Source: JBOCEF01 sp047610385 (GTDB taxonomy: Bacteria; Pseudomonadota; Alphaproteobacteria; Rhodobacterales; Rhodobacteraceae). Taken from it: DNA of 64,000 nucleotides. The stretch covers positions 1 through 64,000 of the forward strand of contig JBLGAC010000006.1 of assembly GCA_047610385.1 (NCBI GenBank), given 5' to 3'. The translations under genes were made by a program, and so were the position numbers. The notes under the pieces were generated by a model. The model was not told where the DNA came from. It made no database searches and was given only the letters and a program-made list of their open reading frames with translations. This document shows positions 45,565 to 53,581 of the stretch, one piece after another (the stretch's first letter is position 1; each line of letters opens with the position of its first letter).

Positions 45565-46869
45565 TCACCTCTCCCGCTCCGGCAACACGCCCCTCGGCGC
45601 CAGCCTCAAAACCGCCAGCAGCATCACCCCCATGAAGATCATCCGCATATGCGGCGCGCCCTCCATCAGATGCGCCGCCAGCGCGGACCCGTCCGGCAAG
45701 GCCCACGTCACGCCTTGCATCAGCCACAGCCCCGCGGGCTCTGCCTCAACCCACAGGAACCACACCACAAAACCGCCGAGGACCGATCCCCAGTTGTTGC
45801 CGGACCCGCCGACGATCACCATCACCCAGATCAGGAACGTGAACCGCAGCGGGTTGTACGAACCGGGCGTGAATTGCCCGTCCAGCGTGGTCAGCATCGC
45901 CCCGGCAATGCCGATCACTGCGGACCCGAGCACAAAAATCTCCAGGTGGCGGCGGGTGACGTTCTTGCCCATGGCGGAGGCGGCGGTCTCATTGTCGCGG
46001 ATCGCACGCATCATCCGGCCCCAAGGCGATGCCAACGCGCGCTCTGACAGCCAGATCAGCACGCCGAGCACAGCTGCGAACATCAGCGCATAGCCACCTT
46101 TGACGTAAAGCGACGACGCCATCGCCGGCTCCATGTTCAGGCGGGACGCCAGATCCAGAAACCACGGCGCCTGCTGCAAATCTATCTCATACGGCACCGG
46201 GCGCGGCAGGCCTGAGACGTTCTTGACGCCGCGGACCAGCCAGTCCTCATTCTTGACGACGGCGATGATGATCTCTGAAATCCCCAGCGTCGCAATCGCA
46301 AGGTAATCAGACCGCAGCCCGAGGCTGATTTTGCCCACCAGCCACGCAGCCCCCCCCGCCAGCACGCCGCCCATGGCCCAGGCAAACATGATCGGCAGAC
46401 CCATGCCGCCCAGATAGCCGGTTTGCGCGGGGTCCACCGCCTCAATCGCGTCGGTGGCCGGGTCATAGGCCGCGCGCACCAGCGCATAGCCCACGACCGC
46501 CAGCAGCACGGTGGCCGCCCCGCGATGCCGGGTCAGCACCCGCCGCGCAACGATGATTGCGATCACCGTGCCCAGCAGCGCCAGCAGCGCCAGCCCGAGG
46601 CCAAGCCCCCCCACGGCCCATGCCTCTGGCACCGGGGGCTGCGCGACCAGCACGGCTGCAACACCGCCAAGCGCGGCAAAGCCCATCGTGCCGACGTTGA
46701 ACAGCCCCGCATAGCCCCACTGAATGTTCACCCCCAGCGCCATGATCGCCGAGATCAGGCACAGGTTCAGGATCGAAAACGCCACCGACGGGCTTTGCAG
46801 CCACCCAACCCCGACCAGCGCCAGTGCCATCAGCCCAAAGGCGAGGGGCCCGCGATAGATCGACATCAA
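45565..46869 (-). CDS. livM: Branched-chain amino acid ABC transporter permease LivM
   Basis: A 434-residue inner-membrane permease of the LivM type, with about 9-10 hydrophobic segments (ILNLCLISAIMALGVNIQWG, YAGLFNVGTMGFAALGGVAA, the permease core AIATLGISEIIIAVVKNEDW and RRHLEIFVLGSAVIGIAGAM). The coupling loop GRMMRAIRDNETAASAMGKN is typical. It is longer than E. coli-like LivM because of an extra periplasmic section (VKNVSGLPRPVPYEIDLQQA). Its ATG overlaps the livH stop by four bases (46866-46869), so the two permeases are translationally coupled. It forms the translocation pore together with LivH. Confidence 0.92.
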   Translation of the reverse strand: MMSIYRGPLAFGLMALALVGVGWLQSPSVAFSILNLCLISAIMALGVNIQWGYAGLFNVGTMGFAALGGVAAVLVAQPPVPEAWAVGGLGLGLALLALLGTVIAIIVARRVLTRHRGAATVLLAVVGYALVRAAYDPATDAIEAVDPAQTGYLGGMGLPIMFAWAMGGVLAGGAAWLVGKISLGLRSDYLAIATLGISEIIIAVVKNEDWLVRGVKNVSGLPRPVPYEIDLQQAPWFLDLASRLNMEPAMASSLYVKGGYALMFAAVLGVLIWLSERALASPWGRMMRAIRDNETAASAMGKNVTRRHLEIFVLGSAVIGIAGAMLTTLDGQFTPGSYNPLRFTFLIWVMVIVGGSGNNWGSVLGGFVVWFLWVEAEPAGLWLMQGVTWALPDGSALAAHLMEGAPHMRMIFMGVMLLAVLRLAPRGVLPERER

Positions 46870-47879
46870 AAGCTCCTCCCACGGAACAGGCCTGTTGGCC
46901 GCACCAGCAGCACCAGCACGAGGATCACGAAGCTGACCGCGAATTTATAATCAGTGGACAAAAGCTGCATCAGCCCGTCGGGCATCCAATCGGCCGGGCC
47001 CAGATAGCCGATCACCTTGCGGTAGGCGTAGGTGACCATGACCTCTGAGAACGCGATCACATATCCCCCGACCACCGCGCCGACCGGCTGGCCGATGCCG
47101 CCGACAATGGCCGCAGCAAAGATCGGCAGCAGCAGTTGGAAATAGGTGAACGGTTTGAAGGATTTATCCAACCCGTAAAGCGCCCCGGCCAGCGTCGCCA
47201 GCGTCGCCGCGATGATCCATGTGACCATCACCACCTTTGCCGGATCGACGCCCGACAGCAGGGCCAGATCCTCGTTGTCAGAATAGGCGCGCATCGCTTT
47301 GCCCATGCGGGTGCGCTGCAAAAACCAGAACAGCAGCGCCATGGCGACCAGCGCCAGCACCACGGTCAGTCCCTGGCTGACGCGGATCGACATGCCTTCG
47401 CTCAGCCCGCTCCAGTCTTCAAAGTCGCGGGCGCGGATGATGAAACGGGCACCGTCTTCGAACCGCTGATCATTGGGGCCGATGATCATGCGCACCACGC
47501 CGTTCAGCACGAACATCACCCCGACCGAGGCAATCACGAAGGTCACCGGTTTTGCGCGTTTCTTGCGGTAGAACGCATAGACCGACCGGTCGATCCCCAG
47601 CGACAACGCCACCGCCCCCATCGCCGCGAACGGGATCGCCAGCAGCGCGGTTGGCAGCGGATCGATGCTGACGCCCCAGCTTTGCAAAGCCCAGGTCAGC
47701 AGCACCACCAGCATGGTCGCAAACGCCATCAGATCGCCATGGGCGAAAAACGCGAACCGCAGAACCGCAAAGATCAGCGTGACGCCAAGCGCCCCAAGCG
47801 CCAGCTGCGACCCATAGGCCAGCGCCGGAATGCCCACGAAATTCATGAACAGAACAATGGCGTTGAGGATGTCTTCCAT
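46866..47879 (-). CDS. livH: Branched-chain amino acid ABC transporter permease LivH
   Basis: A 337-residue polytopic permease: GSQLALGALGVTLIFAVLRF and AFFAHGDLMAFATMLVVLLT (the LivH-type start), VTFVIASVGVMFVLNGVVRM in the middle, the coupling loop TRMGKAMRAYSDNEDLALLS and GVDPAKVVMVTWIIAATLAT. It partners with LivM. Its 3' end overlaps livM, and its ATG is only 3 bases from the stop of a small exported protein gene that separates it from livF. The substrate may be leucine, isoleucine and valine or another amide-type solute; the assignment rests on family and operon alone. Confidence 0.92.
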   Translation of the reverse strand: MEDILNAIVLFMNFVGIPALAYGSQLALGALGVTLIFAVLRFAFFAHGDLMAFATMLVVLLTWALQSWGVSIDPLPTALLAIPFAAMGAVALSLGIDRSVYAFYRKKRAKPVTFVIASVGVMFVLNGVVRMIIGPNDQRFEDGARFIIRARDFEDWSGLSEGMSIRVSQGLTVVLALVAMALLFWFLQRTRMGKAMRAYSDNEDLALLSGVDPAKVVMVTWIIAATLATLAGALYGLDKSFKPFTYFQLLLPIFAAAIVGGIGQPVGAVVGGYVIAFSEVMVTYAYRKVIGYLGPADWMPDGLMQLLSTDYKFAVSFVILVLVLLVRPTGLFRGRSF

Positions 47880-47882
47880 GGC

Positions 47883-48260
47883 TCAGCTCCCCACCGTGCA
47901 GGTTCCGTAATACTGCGATGGCAAGATGCCACCACCAAGCTTGACGGTGTGGCGGCTGTGGACTGCGCGGGTCGTGGTCAGGTCAATCACGGTGACCTGT
48001 ACTGCGCCGCTGGGCAGTCGCTCAACAAAGCTGGTTGCGCGATTGCCGGAGATGGCCTGCACCTCAGCGACGCCGTTATTGCCGATGATGAAGGCGCTGC
48101 CATCCACGTCGTCCATATGAAAGATCATCGAAAGCGCAGTGACGCCGCAGCCTCGGTCCGGCTCACAGCGCCGGTCAAAGCTGCAGCTCAGCGCTACCGC
48201 GGCGGCATTCGCCGATGGCGCGCAAAGCAAAGCTGCGGCCAAGAGCATCGCTCGGATCAT
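47883..48260 (-). CDS. Small exported hypothetical protein inside the liv operon
   Basis: A 125-residue protein. Residues 1-19 are a signal peptide (MIRAMLLAAALLCAPSANAA). The mature part has two Cys-rich points (LSCSFDRRCEPDRGCGVTAL and the C-terminal TCTVGS) and a beta-rich middle (SAFIIGNNGVAEVQAISGNR, VQVTVIDLTTTRAVHSRHTV). No family recognised; the cysteines suggest disulfides in the periplasm. The ATG at 48260 follows TGAGGTG; the longer open frame from 48356 would run into livF. It is tightly packed between livF (4 bases) and livH (3 bases), so it is certainly in the operon. Confidence 0.75.
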   Translation of the reverse strand: MIRAMLLAAALLCAPSANAAAVALSCSFDRRCEPDRGCGVTALSMIFHMDDVDGSAFIIGNNGVAEVQAISGNRATSFVERLPSGAVQVTVIDLTTTRAVHSRHTVKLGGGILPSQYYGTCTVGS

Positions 48261-48264
48261 CACC

Positions 48265-48969
48265 TCAGCCCCCCAAAAACGATTTGCGCACATCGGGGTT
48301 GGCCAGCAGCGCCGCCCCAGTGTCGGTGTATCGGTTTTCGCCCTGCACCAGCACATAGCCGCGGTCGGCGATTCCCAGCGCCTGGCGGGCGTTTTGTTCC
48401 ACCATCAACACGGCGATGCCGGTTTCGGCGATGTCCAGGATGCGGTCGAACAATTCATCCATCACGATCGGCGACACGCCCGCCGTGGGTTCGTCCAACA
48501 ACAGCACGGCTGGTCTGGTCATCAGCGCGCGCCCGACCGCGACCTGCTGGCGCTGGCCGCCGGACAATTCGCCCGCGGGCTGGCGGCGCTTTTCGCGCAA
48601 GATCGGGAACAGGTCATAGATGTCCGCGATGGTGCCCGAAAAATCATCAGTGCGCAGGAAGGCGCCCATTTCAAGGTTTTCCTCAACGGTCATGGTGGCA
48701 AAGACGTTGCTGGTCTGAGGCACAAAGGCCATGCCCGCCTTCACCCGGTCCTGCGGCGACAACATGCCGATGTCTTCCCCGCGCAGGGTCACCGTGCCTT
48801 GGCGCAGCGGCAACATGCCAAACAGCGCCTTCATGGCGGTGGATTTGCCCGCACCATTGGGGCCGACGATCACGACAACCTCGCCTTCGGCGACGGAAAT
48901 CTCGCACCCGTGCAGAATGTCGGCGGCGCCGTAGCCCCCGGTCATCGCGGTGCCCGACAGGATGGTCAT
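48265..48969 (-). CDS. livF: Branched-chain amino acid ABC transporter ATPase LivF
   Basis: A 234-residue ABC ATPase of the LivF type. Walker A is VGPNGAGKSTAMKALFGMLP, the signature is GELSGGQRQQVAVGRALM, and Walker B with the catalytic Glu is AVLLLDEPTAGVSPIVMDEL, followed by the H-loop region MVEQNARQALGIADRGYVLV. It hydrolyses ATP to drive the LivHM pore together with LivG. Its ATG overlaps the livG stop (48966-48969), so the two ATPases are co-translated. Confidence 0.94.
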   Translation of the reverse strand: MTILSGTAMTGGYGAADILHGCEISVAEGEVVVIVGPNGAGKSTAMKALFGMLPLRQGTVTLRGEDIGMLSPQDRVKAGMAFVPQTSNVFATMTVEENLEMGAFLRTDDFSGTIADIYDLFPILREKRRQPAGELSGGQRQQVAVGRALMTRPAVLLLDEPTAGVSPIVMDELFDRILDIAETGIAVLMVEQNARQALGIADRGYVLVQGENRYTDTGAALLANPDVRKSFLGG

Positions 48970-49775
48970 GCCCCGACCTGCGGCGCGCCATGGCGGCGGG
49001 TGCGCGGGGCGCGGTCGCGCAGGCCGCCGCCCAGATAAGCCTCAATCACGCGGTCATCGGACTGGACCTCAGCGGCGGTGCCGGTGGTCAGCACCTTGCC
49101 CTCAGCCATCACGATCACCGGGTCGCACATACGCGCAATGAACTGCATGTCATGTTCAATCATGCAAAATGTATAGCCGCGTTCGACATTCAGGCGGGTG
49201 ATCGCATCGCCGATGGTGTTCAGAAGGGTGCGGTTCACGCCCGCGCCGACCTCATCCAAGAACACGATCCGCGCGTCGACCATCATGCAGCGGCCAAGTT
49301 CGAGCAGCTTTTTCTGCCCGCCCGACAGGTTGCCTGCACGTTCATCCGCCACATGCTCAATCTCAAGAAACTCGATCACCTCATCGGCGCGTTTGCGGAT
49401 GTGGCGTTCCTGCTCGCGCACCGCGTTGCCAGCGAACCAGGCGTCCCACAGCGTTTCGCCAAGCTGGTCGCCGGGCACCGCCATCAGGTTTTCGCGCACG
49501 GTTAGAGATGAAAATTCATGGGCCACCTGAAAGGTGCGCAACAGCCCGCGGTTGAACAATTCATGGGGTTTGAGGCCGGTAATGTCCTTGTCATTCAGAA
49601 AGATCCGCCCGCCATTGGGCGCATAAGCCCCGGCGATGCAGTTGAACAACGTGGTCTTCCCGGCGCCGTTGGGGCCGATCAGACCGGTGATGGTCCCGGT
49701 TTGGATGGTCAGCGATGCACCGTCCACCGCATGGACGCCACCAAAGCTTTTGCGCAGGTTTTCGACGCGGATCAT
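48966..49775 (-). CDS. livG: Branched-chain amino acid ABC transporter ATPase LivG
   Basis: A 269-residue ABC ATPase of the LivG type, with Walker A LIGPNGAGKTTLFNCIAGAY, signature GNLSGGQKKLLELGRCMMVD and Walker B RIVFLDEVGAGVNRTLLNTI (DEV rather than the usual DEP). The extra C-terminal segment (CDPVIVMAEGKVLTTGTAAE then VIEAYLGGG) is the LivG hallmark. It follows the binding-protein gene across a hairpin with a T-run (49831-49865). Confidence 0.94.
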   Translation of the reverse strand: MIRVENLRKSFGGVHAVDGASLTIQTGTITGLIGPNGAGKTTLFNCIAGAYAPNGGRIFLNDKDITGLKPHELFNRGLLRTFQVAHEFSSLTVRENLMAVPGDQLGETLWDAWFAGNAVREQERHIRKRADEVIEFLEIEHVADERAGNLSGGQKKLLELGRCMMVDARIVFLDEVGAGVNRTLLNTIGDAITRLNVERGYTFCMIEHDMQFIARMCDPVIVMAEGKVLTTGTAAEVQSDDRVIEAYLGGGLRDRAPRTRRHGAPQVGA

Positions 49776-49830
49776 ATGGCCTCGTCCTTATCCCGCGCGA
49801 TGCGCGTGCAAGGGGTCTTTTCAATACGGA

Positions 49831-49865
49831 AAAGCCCGGCGCGAAGGTGTCCTGCGCGCCGGGCC
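49831..49865 (-). terminator. Terminator/stabiliser between the binding-protein gene and livG
   Basis: On the minus strand GCCCGGCGCG pairs with CGCGCCGGGC (10 bp, 11-base loop) and is followed by TTTT. A partial terminator here would let the binding protein be made in excess over the membrane components. Confidence 0.65.
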
Positions 49866-49887
49866 GATGATGGGTCGCAGGGCCGTG

Positions 49888-51075
49888 TCAGCGCATCTTC
49901 ACGGTTTCGTAGGCGCCGTCTTTCACCACGAATTCGCGATATGCGCCGCCAGCTTCGCCGCCGCCGACCAGTTCGATGTCAGTGGCGCCGACGTAATCAA
50001 CCTCGCCGCCATTGGCGAGGATTTTCAGCGCCTTGGCCAGCTCTCCGGGATAGATCTTTTCGCCCGGTGCGTTGGCCACGTCCATGACCTTACCCGCGAT
50101 CATCGCGCGGTCCGCAGACCCGGCGGCCTGTATCGCCAGCACCAAAAGCGCCGCCGCATCATAGGACGTGCCGCGATAGGCACCGTCGCCAGAGAACCCG
50201 GCCTTTTCCGCGTAATCGAGGAACATCTGCGCGCCATCGCCCGCAGATGCCGGAACCGTGCCGATGGTGCCGGCCAGATCATCACCGATCGCTTCGATCA
50301 AGCTGTCGGAGAACATGCCGTCGCCAAGCGCAAAATTGTCAAACGCGCCGGTGTCCACCGAGGCCTGAATGATCCCGCGCCCGCCCTGATCGGCGTAGCC
50401 CAGCACCACCAGCAAGTTGGCACCCGACGCCGACAGCGCGCCGACCTCAGCCGAATAATCGGCCTTGCCGTCTTCGTGCGCGGCGGTCATCAGCACCTTG
50501 CCACCCATCGCGGCATAGGACGCGTCGAACGCATCGGCAAAGCCTTTGCCGTAATCATTGTTGGTGTAGGTCACGGCGACTTCTTTTACGCCGCGATCCA
50601 TCAGGACCTGCGCCAGCACTTCGCCCTGACGCGCATCCGACGGCGCGGTGCGGAAGAACAACCCGTTATCTTCGCGCGTGGTGAAGCTGGGCGAGGTGGC
50701 TGAGGGCGAGATCATCACGACGCCATTGGGCATCGCCACGTTTTCCAGCACCGCGCCGGTCACGCCAGAGCAATCAGCGCCCATGATCGCGACCACACCG
50801 TCTGAGGTCACCAGACGCTCAGCCGCGGCGGTGGCAGCGGCACTGTCAACGCAGGTGCTGTCGGCGCGCACGGCGATGATGTTGGTCCCGTTCAGGAACA
50901 TGCCACTGTCGGACGCTTCGGCAAAGGCCAGCTCAGCGCTGTCGGCCATGCCGGGGGTCAGCGATTCAATCGGCCCGGTAAAGCCGAGGATCACGCCGAT
51001 CTTGACGTCGGCAGCCTGTGCGCACAGCGGCAGCGCCAGCGCCATGGCGACGGAGGCGAGAAGAGTTTTTTTCAT
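49888..51075 (-). CDS. livK: Branched-chain amino acid ABC transporter substrate-binding protein (LivK-like)
   Basis: A 395-residue periplasmic binding protein of the Peripla_BP_6 family. The signal peptide is MKKTLLASVAMALALPLCAQ, cleaved after QAA. The mature start DVKIGVILGFTGPIESLTPG is typical, as are SPSATSPSFTTREDNGLFFR (ligand-binding hinge) and VAVTYTNNDYGKGFADAFDA. It delivers the ligand to LivHM. The ATG at 51075 is preceded by GGGAG; the upstream frame extension is rejected. It is the first gene of the liv operon; the promoter should lie at 51080-51200. Confidence 0.92.
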   Translation of the reverse strand: MKKTLLASVAMALALPLCAQAADVKIGVILGFTGPIESLTPGMADSAELAFAEASDSGMFLNGTNIIAVRADSTCVDSAAATAAAERLVTSDGVVAIMGADCSGVTGAVLENVAMPNGVVMISPSATSPSFTTREDNGLFFRTAPSDARQGEVLAQVLMDRGVKEVAVTYTNNDYGKGFADAFDASYAAMGGKVLMTAAHEDGKADYSAEVGALSASGANLLVVLGYADQGGRGIIQASVDTGAFDNFALGDGMFSDSLIEAIGDDLAGTIGTVPASAGDGAQMFLDYAEKAGFSGDGAYRGTSYDAAALLVLAIQAAGSADRAMIAGKVMDVANAPGEKIYPGELAKALKILANGGEVDYVGATDIELVGGGEAGGAYREFVVKDGAYETVKMR

Positions 51076-51285
51076 AAGAACGGCTCCCTGGTCGGTTCGG
51101 ATGTCGAACATCGGGCCTGCGCGGGACGCTCTGCAAAAACGGGCCGATCCCGGCTTCGCGGCAGCCTTCTGCACAAACTTCGATCAATTATGTGCGGGGT
51201 TCACAGGGCGCTTGTCAATCGCGGCAACGGGCTGCGCGGCCGCGTATTGCACGCGAAATCATGGGTGACGTGGCGTCGGGCGCGA

Positions 51286-52422
51286 TCACCCCTTTGCGCT
51301 TGGCCAGACCAGCATCGCGCGAACGCCAGCAACCGCATCACGGGCATACGCGGCAGCATCGATCATGCGGTCGGCTGCGAACACGTCCGGCAGCGCGCCG
51401 ATCCCCGCCGCGCGGCCTGACCGCAAAAGCGCCGCTGCCGCCGCAGTGTCGGGAAAACTGCGGGCGGCGCCGCGCAGCTCAATCTCCTTGACCGCGAGGC
51501 GCTTGACCGGGCCTGACGCGTCGCCCCGTCCCGCCAGAACCAGCACACCCATGGGGCGCAGCGCCTCAGCCGCGATCGCAAGGGCCGCGGCAGCGCCGGT
51601 TGCGTCGATGCACAGATCAAACCGCGCACCGCCGCGCAGCGCCTCAGCCGCCGCACCTTCGGCCGCAGCATCGATCACCGCATCCGCCCCGGCCGCTGTC
51701 ATGCGGTCAAGCGCGCCATCCCCGGCACCAAGGGCGACAATCTCAGCCGCGCCCGCCATATGCAGGGCCGCCACGATCAGCGCGCCTTCAAGGCTCGCGC
51801 CGCAAACCAGCGCCCGACGCCCCAGAACCGGCCCGGCGCGTTGAACCGCATGCAGCGCGGCGGCAAACGGAAACAGCAGCGCCGCCGCCGCCGGGGCCGC
51901 ACCCTGCAGCGGCACGCAGCGCGACGCGTGCACGGTCATGCCGCGCAACGGGGCCTCAGGCTTGTCGTCCTCGGTGGTGATGCACATTGGATCAATCGCC
52001 TGGGGCGCAACACAGAACCCCGGCGCGCCGTCTTTGCACGGACCGCACGCACCACAAGGCGCTGACCAGGAAATCGCCACCCGCTGCCCGACGGTCAGAC
52101 CTGTCACGCCGTCGCCCACTGCTTCAATGCGCCCGCACGCCTCGCCGGGCGCAAGGATCAGCGGCGCATCCACGCCCCGCTTGGCCTTGGGATCAATGAT
52201 CAGGGACGCCGCCTCCAGCGACAGGGCCACATCACCCGGTTCGGGCGAAGGCAGCAGCCGCAGCACATCAACGAACCCCGCCCCCGCTTCGGGCCTGATC
52301 ACCGCGGTTGGCGGCGCGGCCTTGCCTGGCCCAGCAGCCATCATCAGGCGTGCGGCGGCGGCGGCGGCCGCGGCGACGTCAGGCTTTTTCGCGGGATCGG
52401 CGGTCAGATGGGGCTTGCGCAT
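51286..52422 (-). CDS. Medium-chain dehydrogenase/reductase-like protein, divergent
   Basis: A 378-residue GroES-like plus Rossmann protein. The structural zinc site is present (SAPCGACGPCKDGAPGFC, Cys-x2-Cys-x2-Cys-x7-Cys). The catalytic zinc ligands near the N-terminus (the usual CGxCGxDxH and GHE) are not: the region reads LSLEAASLIIDPKAKRGVDA and APGEACG, keeping only the Glu. The dinucleotide loop is also altered (VCGASLEGALIVAALHMAGA). The first 45 residues are a low-complexity Ala-rich stretch. It may be a reductase that does not need catalytic zinc, or a decaying gene. It lies alone between the liv operon and the sulfur genes, divergent from the latter. Confidence 0.65.
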   Translation of the reverse strand: MRKPHLTADPAKKPDVAAAAAAAARLMMAAGPGKAAPPTAVIRPEAGAGFVDVLRLLPSPEPGDVALSLEAASLIIDPKAKRGVDAPLILAPGEACGRIEAVGDGVTGLTVGQRVAISWSAPCGACGPCKDGAPGFCVAPQAIDPMCITTEDDKPEAPLRGMTVHASRCVPLQGAAPAAAALLFPFAAALHAVQRAGPVLGRRALVCGASLEGALIVAALHMAGAAEIVALGAGDGALDRMTAAGADAVIDAAAEGAAAEALRGGARFDLCIDATGAAAALAIAAEALRPMGVLVLAGRGDASGPVKRLAVKEIELRGAARSFPDTAAAAALLRSGRAAGIGALPDVFAADRMIDAAAYARDAVAGVRAMLVWPSAKG

Positions 52423-52534
52423 GATAACCCTTTGGTTGTGAGGGGATCAGAGTGAATGTCCCCACTGGTTGTGTCAAACAGCTTTGCGCGCGGCCCTGCC
52501 ACCGGATGCGCCAGAATTCGCGCAGTCGCGCCAC

Positions 52535-52556
52535 ATTCCAACATTGAAATATGTAA
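52535..52556. promoter_or_regulatory. Possible operator before the persulfide-dioxygenase-like gene
   Basis: ATTC-N8-AAAT (52535-52550) resembles the ATTC-N8-GAAT site of SqrR/BigR-type sulfide regulators with one mismatch, and an ACAT-N6-ATGT inverted repeat overlaps it (from 52541). No regulator of that family lies next to it, so this is only a candidate. Confidence 0.3.
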
Positions 52557-52622
52557 TTCTACAGTCTATATACGGACAACAGCAAACGCCCCCTATTTGG
52601 GTGCCGCACGAGGAGAGCCGCG

Positions 52623-53504
52623 ATGACCAACGCCGCCGTTTTGTCCCCCGACGTGACCCCATTTTTCGACGAGGCCACCAACACGATCACCTTTGTGGTG
52701 CGCGACCCGTCATCTTCGGCCTGCGCAGTGGTGGATTCGGTGCTGGATTTTGATTTCGCGTCCGGGCGCACCAAGACCGACAGCGCCGACGCGGTGATCA
52801 AGTTCATCAAGGACAACCGCCTCGATCTGCAGTGGATCCTTGAAAGCCACGTGCATGCCGACCACCTGTCCGCCGCGCCCTATATCCAGCAGGCGCTTGG
52901 CGGCAAAATCGGCATCGGCGACCAGATCACCGTGGTGCAGGACACGTTCGGCAAAGTGTTCAACGCGGGCACCGAATTTGAACGCGACGGATCGCAGTTC
53001 GATCAGCTGTTCAAGGAACAGGACCGGTTCCAGATCGGCGCGCTGACCGGCGTTGTGCTGCACACACCGGGCCACACGCCCGCGTGTCTGACCTATGTGA
53101 TCGGCGACGCGGCCTTTGTTGGCGACACGCTGTTCATGCCAGATTTTGGCACCGCGCGCTGTGATTTCCCCGGCGGGTCGGCCGAGACGCTGTTCAATTC
53201 CATCCAGAAGATCCTGTCGCTGCCCGGCGACACCCGCATCTTTGTTGGCCATGACTACAAGGCCCCGGGGCGCGAAGATTACGCGTGGGAGACCACCGTC
53301 GCCGCGCAAAAGGCCGCCAACGTCCATGTGGGCGCGGGCAAGACCGCCAGTGATTTCGTGAAGATGCGCGAAGACCGCGACGCGACGCTGGCGATGCCGA
53401 GGCTGATCGTGCCGTCGATTCAGGTGAACATGCGCGGCGGCAACATGCCCCCCCCTGAGGATGACGGGAACGTCTACCTCAAGGTCCCCGTCAACAAGCT
53501 CTGA
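52623..53504 (+). CDS. MBL-fold persulfide dioxygenase-like hydrolase (Blh/ETHE1 type)
   Basis: A 293-residue metallo-beta-lactamase-fold protein with the metal motif ESHVHADHLSAAPYIQQALG (HxHxDH), later HTPGHTPACLTYVIGD, a shared Asp in FVGDTLFMPDFGTARCDFPG, and the His in IFVGHDYKAPGR. This arrangement is that of the ETHE1/Blh enzymes, which oxidise glutathione persulfide to sulfite. It stands directly upstream of an SQR-like fusion and a SulP transporter, the usual BigR/SqrR-regulon neighbourhood for sulfide detoxification. GAGGAGAGCCGCG precedes the ATG. Confidence 0.85.
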   Translation: MTNAAVLSPDVTPFFDEATNTITFVVRDPSSSACAVVDSVLDFDFASGRTKTDSADAVIKFIKDNRLDLQWILESHVHADHLSAAPYIQQALGGKIGIGDQITVVQDTFGKVFNAGTEFERDGSQFDQLFKEQDRFQIGALTGVVLHTPGHTPACLTYVIGDAAFVGDTLFMPDFGTARCDFPGGSAETLFNSIQKILSLPGDTRIFVGHDYKAPGREDYAWETTVAAQKAANVHVGAGKTASDFVKMREDRDATLAMPRLIVPSIQVNMRGGNMPPPEDDGNVYLKVPVNKL

Positions 53505-53581
53505 CCGCCCCCTGCGCACCCCGATGCACGCCGCAATCGGGGGGCGTCCGGATCCAACGCGGCGCTTTAGGCCCCATTTCC

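Noticed and set aside
47136..49505. A 789-codon plus-strand frame across the liv operon
   Set aside because: It is antisense to livH, livF and livG, all of which carry exact ABC motifs.
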